This document shows positions 58,514-64,000 of a DNA stretch of 64,000 nucleotides, piece after piece. Location of the stretch: positions 1-64,000 of the forward strand of contig QNGE01002976.1 in NCBI GenBank assembly GCA_008508345.1. Direction: 5' to 3'. Every line of letters starts with the position of its first letter. The first letter of the stretch is position 1. The DNA comes from Paragonimus westermani. Lineage: Eukaryota; Platyhelminthes; Trematoda; Plagiorchiida; Troglotrematidae. The notes beneath the pieces were generated by a model. The model did no database searches. It worked only from the letters and a program-made list of their open reading frames with translations, and was not told the origin of the DNA. The translations under genes and the position numbers were made by a program.

Positions 58514-58582
58514 CTTACAAATGCCGAACACACCAGTAATAAAAACAGTATGCCAATCATAGTGACCAAAATAAGACGAACA
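58514..58582 (-). other. Possible further SLC26 membrane-segment exon
   Basis: On the minus strand 69 bases between ATACACAG and AAG|GTTGAG read VRLILVTMIGILFLLLVCSA then FVR, a transmembrane-type stretch that could be segment 12 of the transporter. The LP-x-AVLA motif that should follow is not found before 58371, so the link is uncertain. Confidence 0.25.
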
Positions 58583-61395
58583 CTGTGTATTACAAATCAT
58601 TACAATAGATAGTCGTTTGGCCATAATAAGCAGGAAACTTACAGCACAGTAGCACAAAGCCTGTGTGTGAAAGGGGATCTGCGTTTTGTAGCCACCGGTG
58701 TATTAAGTGACAGAACAGAGAGCACAATTTCATTTTAGGTCCATACCGGAGATCAAAAGTTCCGCTTATCGTAGGATCACAGCAACATCCGTACTTTACT
58801 ACCCTGATATGCCATTCAGGCCTGTACACTGAATCTACCTGGAGGTCATGATGACTAGGACTTCGGCCCTACCAGGTAAAACTAGGCGAGACCAGAAAAG
58901 AAAGAGCAGACGGAAGAGAATCAGCCGCACTCACAGGTTTGTATGTCGCATTACTGACTGTGTAGAAGAGCTTAAGAAACGAGGCATAATCATAGGGGCA
59001 CACAACCATTTTCACAGTTGGAGCTCTGATGTCATCAGAATAGGGAGAGGATGGAATGTAAAAAGTGTCTTTAACCGAAGAACACTTCATTCGCCGGACG
59101 AATGAAACTGCCCGCCAGTGCATCATCCAGTACTTTCGAAGCACTTCTGGTTTACTTAAAAAATCTGATATAGATTCGAATACATTCACTTAGCTCAGAA
59201 ATGACCAGAACGATGCATCAATGTCTTATTTACTGTGCCCTTGGCTTAAGCAAGTTTCTCGTAGTCAAATAAGTGAGGCTATTGAGTTACAGGATTTTAG
59301 AATGGCCTTAAATTAGAATCCCGCTTTCTGTTGGCTCTTGGATCAGAGTACTGTGTCAGAAGCTGGAGATGAGGTTATTCATTTCGACCCCGTTTCAAGG
59401 CATATATGACAAGGAAGTATCATAAGTTGTAGTCGTTCAAACAGACCAGTCTAATCATTCTCGATTTTCCTGTTTCCAACTTCCAATATGTATCTTTTTA
59501 AATAAAGACAACCGATGAGTACTGGACCTGTTGAGATCTGCACTCCTAGAAAAATATAACAAAAAGCCGCCGTGGTGAGTACTGTCTCGCGTTTGGAACT
59601 TAATGTTTACTGTGTCTAGGAAACACCTCTCCAAGATCCTAACATTGTCCTTCACTTGAAATAATCTTTGACTAAAGTTATAGATCAACAGTTCTTTTGC
59701 AAGGGCCAAATCTCATGATCAAGGTGAAATGAGGACTTGCAGTGAGCTCTAAGAGAGAGCAAAGCCTGTTCAACTGGATTCAAGTCGTTTGTCTGCAGCC
59801 GGCCAAACGCTCCAGTCGAAGTCTGTGGACACACAACAGACAGACAATGTTCATTTGTCACATTCACACATGACTCAACAGACAGTTGTTCAGAAGCCCT
59901 CAAAAACACCTTCTACGGTTTCCTTCTTGATCGTCAGAAACAAACTAAACACTAGGACATAATTGTGATCGCTGACGGTAGAGATGCGAACTTTGTCGTA
60001 TCGCTCCAGATGAGAAATGACTAGGTGACGTGTTTGGCATCCGTAGCGACAGTGGCGATTAGTGACTGTGATTGTACGCATCTCACGGACTGTGTACCGA
60101 GTTGCACATTTTAGCATAAACTATAACGAGGTTTCCCATGGTGGTGGCCCTGTGCAACTTAACCATTGATGAAGATTATTAACATAACCCTGATAGTGCC
60201 ACCTCATCAAATACTGTCGTTCATTTTGGATCAACCACCTTAACTGTGACTATGTCGTTTGTCGTGCCAGCTTTTCCTCTTTACTGCTTCAGAAGTCATC
60301 TGTTTTGCAAATTAGGCTTTCGGTTAGAAACTAAATGACGAGAATATAAGAAGGGTAAACCAAACATAAATGTTAAACGAACTGCCCAGGCCACTTCAAT
60401 AGCATAGACAGACGGGAACAGTGCAGAAATCTCGAAGAATCTATTCTAAAGTGCATCGACAGATACAGAATTAGTGGGTGTCTGTGGATTCAGCAAAACT
60501 TATAACCAATCGTAGACTGTTCCTCTCTGAAGTCCACTACGGAAAGAAGTACTGTGGACTGAAAAGCGATCTCCCGAACGGCCTGTGTAAGGATCATGAG
60601 GTTTAGTTGACTCAGATACCTAAAGAGGCAGAAAGTACATTTTCATCACGGAGAAACTGTGTTGTTTCCCACTTAACATGGGTGCACTGGCCGTCGACAA
60701 TGGAGTGGGAAAATGACACTAATTTGAAGCTCTCCGCGGCAAATTGAGAGATGGACTTGGTACCTTGAGAAACAGTTTATCTGGTCTTTTGCCGTTCAGT
60801 CAACTATGGATGATAGAGAACGCGTGGTTAGTTACGGCGGTCTGGACAATCTTCTATCGGAAACCGAACTGACCCTGAAGTTCATACTGTTGAAGCGAAA
60901 TAAAGCTTCAGATGTGGCCATTCTTTCTTTTGATCTCTTTCAGCATGGTGCTGAAGGGTCGTTGTCTAAACTGACCACACACACATATCCCTCTCTTATG
61001 GGGGACTAAAGAGGCGCGTTGCAGTTAGGGTTTAACGTCAGTCAGGCAAATGTCCAAAAAAGACTTCAAGACATTGGCAGAGACACTAACTTTCTTTCTT
61101 GCATGCGAGCTGCTCACAAGTCTCATAGTACGACGGCTTTCTAAACAGATGAAGAACCAGATGTTGCATGATGGGGCAGGTTTTGGGTATGGTAGTGGAT
61201 GTATCTGTCAGCCCACCGTTTTACAAAAGACACCAGAACATTAAGATTCATTCTGTTAGCCGATGTTTGTGATATTTCTGACTTAAGGAAGCTTTCAGCT
61301 CGCTGACCCGACACGTTCTGAGATTGTCTTAGTCGTGAAGAACTTTCAGCAAACATGTCAATTTAACGAATTCGTTGTGTAACTCTCCTGATTGC

Positions 61396-61600
61396 AGAGT
61401 GCGCATTTATGGGAAGCCATCGTGAGCGTTTTCAACCCCAAATGAAAAGGGCGTCCGATCTCCCCCTCCTATTCAATGGTTTAATGGACGGAATTCTGGA
61501 AACAGCATTAGTAGATTCTAAACGTCCCGGAGTAGAGTTTCTTTCAGACAATAATGTGACATGGTACTACATACGCAAAGTCCTTTCACATAAAACTTAC
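61396..61600 (+). mobile_element. Non-LTR retrotransposon (LINE) RT remnant
   Basis: RVRIYGKPS at 61396-61422 followed, after a frame change, by DLPLLFNGLMDGILETAL and RPGVEFLSDN matches the LINE RT region 'grvriyg..s..f....GvrQGcplSPfLFN.vmd.il...l....pGvell'. The QG-x-PLSP motif is damaged and the YADD box is missing. A dead CR1- or RTE-like copy is likely; which clade cannot be told. Confidence 0.6.
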
Positions 61601-61929
61601 AGGCCGTGAATGAAAGACTTCAGAAGTTTCCGTTCTTACACGGTTCTTTTCTGGACCTAAGCAGACCAAATGTGTCCCAGCGCACGCATGACCTTAGTGT
61701 TGCACGATGACCGAAACCAGATGATTCAACGTTGATTTGTTTGTTGTTTGTTTTGTTCTCCGTTGCGGAAGACAAGCAGGTTTTATCACGGGTTACCTCG
61801 TCGTGTGTCCCATCATCAGTGTGTTACCTGCTTAATCGTTACACACTGTAAGAGTGATCATACTGTAGTGGTGTACGCCACCCCCAGCCACTAAGAATAT
61901 TTGGTGATGTGCTCGGGGAATCAGATTGT

Positions 61930-62100
61930 TTTAGGCTGAACAACACCCACGCTTGATCGCAATCTTCACATTCAAACCAGCCTTTCGGCTGGTCCAATAT
62001 AAGTTGTGAGTATATATATATTTTTTGATGGCTCGTGGGATTAGAATTCCACTATCCAAAAGGAGCACATCCATCCCCTTGAAAGGTGTTTTACACTGGG
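61930..62100 (-). repeat. SINE copy, minus strand, ribozyme region replaced
   Basis: The minus strand reads AGTGGAATTCTAATCCCACG (B-box side, near 62040-62062), an A+T stretch with alternating TA where the ribozyme should be, then GGACCAGCCGAAAGGCTGG and TTTGAATGTGAAGATTGCGA (tail, 61950-61998). Order and orientation match the ribozyme family. Confidence 0.5.
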
Positions 62101-63666
62101 ATGAGCGGCGATTTGATTAACTTATAAGTATAATTTCCTATTTGTTGCTAAACTCTTCTTTTTTAATTCTTTATCTGTCGGCCTTATTACTAACACTTTT
62201 GCCCTCTGTGTTCCCAACTTTGAACCAATTAGTTATTTCGGACTGTTAGTCGACCGTTCGATTAATCTATGCTGGGAAGTTCGTCAAAGTATTGATTCAT
62301 TTCCAGTTGTTTTGTCCTTTCTGTTTATTGTTACCTTTGATTTTTTTCTGCTTTCTGGAAATTGACGATGATTGTTCGCCACGGTTTTTAGTACCAAATC
62401 GTTTGTCTGTTTAGATGTACTTTCACATTCTCTGCTGAAAAGTTCTAACAAGTCGATGCACTAGGGCATATCCTACGTGTTCATTTTGAAATCTATTAAG
62501 TTGACACAAAAGTAACGCTGGGTTACAAGATGAAAATCCATCATCCCGGAAAAGTGGTCTATGTGAAAAACCTTCAAAAAAGGCACATTATGGTTTTTGG
62601 AATTGCCGAACCCCAGACATGTTGAGATATCATTGAAACGGCCACCTCGTCATACCACGTCAAAATTATCCAAATTAGTATGCTGTCAATATATGCCGTG
62701 AAAAACGTCGACAGAAAACGAAAATCAAGCGAATATCTTGGTCAATACCTCCATGGGAAAAGCATGTTCTTGCCAAACCTGGAAAACTTGTATCTGCGTT
62801 AAAATGACGATAGTCGTGTACTGGGCTTTCTTACTCTGCAAGGTAGTACATTCTGTACTAAACATGATTATTCTGTTTGGGTCAAACTGAGTCTGCATAG
62901 GGTCAAAAAATCTCGAGGTCAACCAGAAGTTACACTCACGCACTGCGGGAACGTTGGTGTAGCGATATAGTTCACTCGGGACACGGTCAACACCTGGGGC
63001 GTAGAGAAGTTTACTGTGTGATTTTTAAAGTACTAGATGTTTTGGTTTTGTGATTTTGTAAGTTGTGTTGCCTGAGTTCCCCGCCTTTCATTGAGTTCAT
63101 TTAAATGAGCATACCTTTCGACTGTGGATATAGTCACAGGTTCAGACTCGTGGTCACCTTAGAATAAGGTACAACTTCATCCACTGAAGCGACAGCTGTT
63201 ACTACGGATGGTGCAGGAAAACGGAGATCGGCACTATTATGGTAATTACCGTGTTACATGGAGAATATACGAACGTTATAAAACGCCATAAGTTACTGAG
63301 CAACGATACACAAGTCATATGCAAGAGTTGGAAACTCACAAAGTCGCGTTTGTATGTGCGCCACATGTTCGGAATATGACACAAGTGAGATAAGATGTTT
63401 TTCAAAGCCACCGCGATGATAGCCGAGAGAATACACTAAAAATTATCAGGAAGACTGTTAAGCACTATTCATATTCTAAGTTTAAAATACGTTTTTAAAG
63501 CACAACGGTATACCAAAAAATTATTTCTTATCAGCTATTCCCCCAAAGTTAAAAATCTATGAACAGCATCGTTAACCGCTAGGTCTTTTGCAGGCAGACA
63601 TGCTTACCACTTTTTTGTTAATTATGTACATCAGACACACTATTCTTTGCCCATTGAAACTATTAA

Positions 63667-64000
63667 ATCCTCTCCCTCGTCCTTCACGGGTTGCATATTA
63701 CTTCACTGTTTTTGTTACCCCCGGTAATGGTCTCAGAATCTTTAACAAAAGATATTATTGATTTTCACTGCTCATTTAATCAACGTTTTACTCCAGATGG
63801 ACTCGCTTTTACCTTACTCGTTGACCATGTTGTTCCCGAGCCCTTCCACACAGGTAATAATACTGCCTATTGCGTTCTCCCCGACTCGTCCATTACGTGT
63901 TTTCAACATATGCAGCCCAAAGTAGCACCCGACAATCTTCTCAACTTCTGTTCCCACGAATTCGTGTACACTGAGCTCCAAGTCATTCCCGCCTCTCGCT
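63667..64000 (+). other. Open frame running off the right edge, unassigned
   Basis: The frame is open for 111 codons from 63667 to the window end, with a possible start at 63727 (MVSESLTKDIIDFHC) and later TPDGLAFTLLVDHVVPEPFH. It may be coding, or a repeat, or chance. No family is recognised and the end lies outside the window. Confidence 0.25.

Larger units (their letters stand above)
58583..63666. other. Region right of the recognisable transporter exons
   Basis: This should contain more SLC26 intron, but no further SLC26 exon was recognised. A non-LTR RT remnant (61.4 kb) and a SINE (62.0 kb) are listed separately. An alternating TA run lies at 62011-62022. Other open frames of 60-106 codons (for instance 58848-59105 and 60806-61009) carry no recognised motif. 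Confidence 0.4.

Noticed and set aside
62011..62027. AT microsatellite or origin
   Set aside because: Only about 12 bases of alternating TA followed by T. It is too short for either and falls inside a SINE remnant.
1..64000. CRISPR arrays, bacterial operons, insertion sequences, attachment sites
   Set aside because: No regularly spaced direct repeats and no bacterial-type coding density or gene starts. The window is eukaryotic.

Overview
The window looks like flatworm nuclear DNA, most likely a digenean trematode. This is an inference from two multi-exon animal genes whose short exons are separated by introns of up to about 11 kb, Penelope-like retroelement remnants with a GIY-YIG endonuclease, and tRNA-derived SINEs carrying a minimal hammerhead ribozyme like those of schistosome SINEs. 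There are no operons, Shine-Dalgarno sites or bacterial genes. The species cannot be fixed from the sequence alone.

Left half (about 1-28 kb): the 3' half of a plus-strand GMC (glucose-methanol-choline) flavoprotein oxidoreductase gene, choline-dehydrogenase-like. Five exons are recognisable: 1152-1346, 10269-10445, 10679-10818, 15967-16493 and 27922-28078 (stop). The N-terminal FAD-binding exons lie left of the window. The introns are full of decayed repeats, including a nest of SINE copies at 12.5-13.8 kb.

Middle (28-38 kb): intergenic space between two convergent genes. It holds a Penelope-like reverse transcriptase remnant (28.9-29.5 kb), a GC-rich block (31.0-31.4 kb), some unassigned open segments (31.6-32.6 kb and 34.8-35.4 kb), and a compound SINE array (33.3-34.5 kb) with head-to-tail and inverted copies. 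One of these copies keeps a complete hammerhead ribozyme core.

Right half (38-64 kb): the 3' half of a minus-strand SLC26/SulP anion transporter gene. The exons run from high to low coordinates: 58371-58328, 58273-58103 (last membrane segment), 53804-53535, 42162-41979 and 38133-37946 (STAS domain and stop). One intron is of the rare GC-AG type, and recognising it restores the reading frame. The introns hold more Penelope remnants (41.6-41.9, 48.1, 51.8-52.8 and 53.4 kb), SINE copies (41.1, 50.5 and 51.5 kb) and a few possible plus-strand exons. A non-LTR reverse transcriptase remnant lies at 61.4 kb and another SINE at 62.0 kb.

The most interesting signal is the ribozyme-bearing SINE family together with Penelope-like elements, one of which has a ribozyme relic about 300 bp beyond its endonuclease. 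All motif calls were made by eye. No alignment, folding or database search was run.
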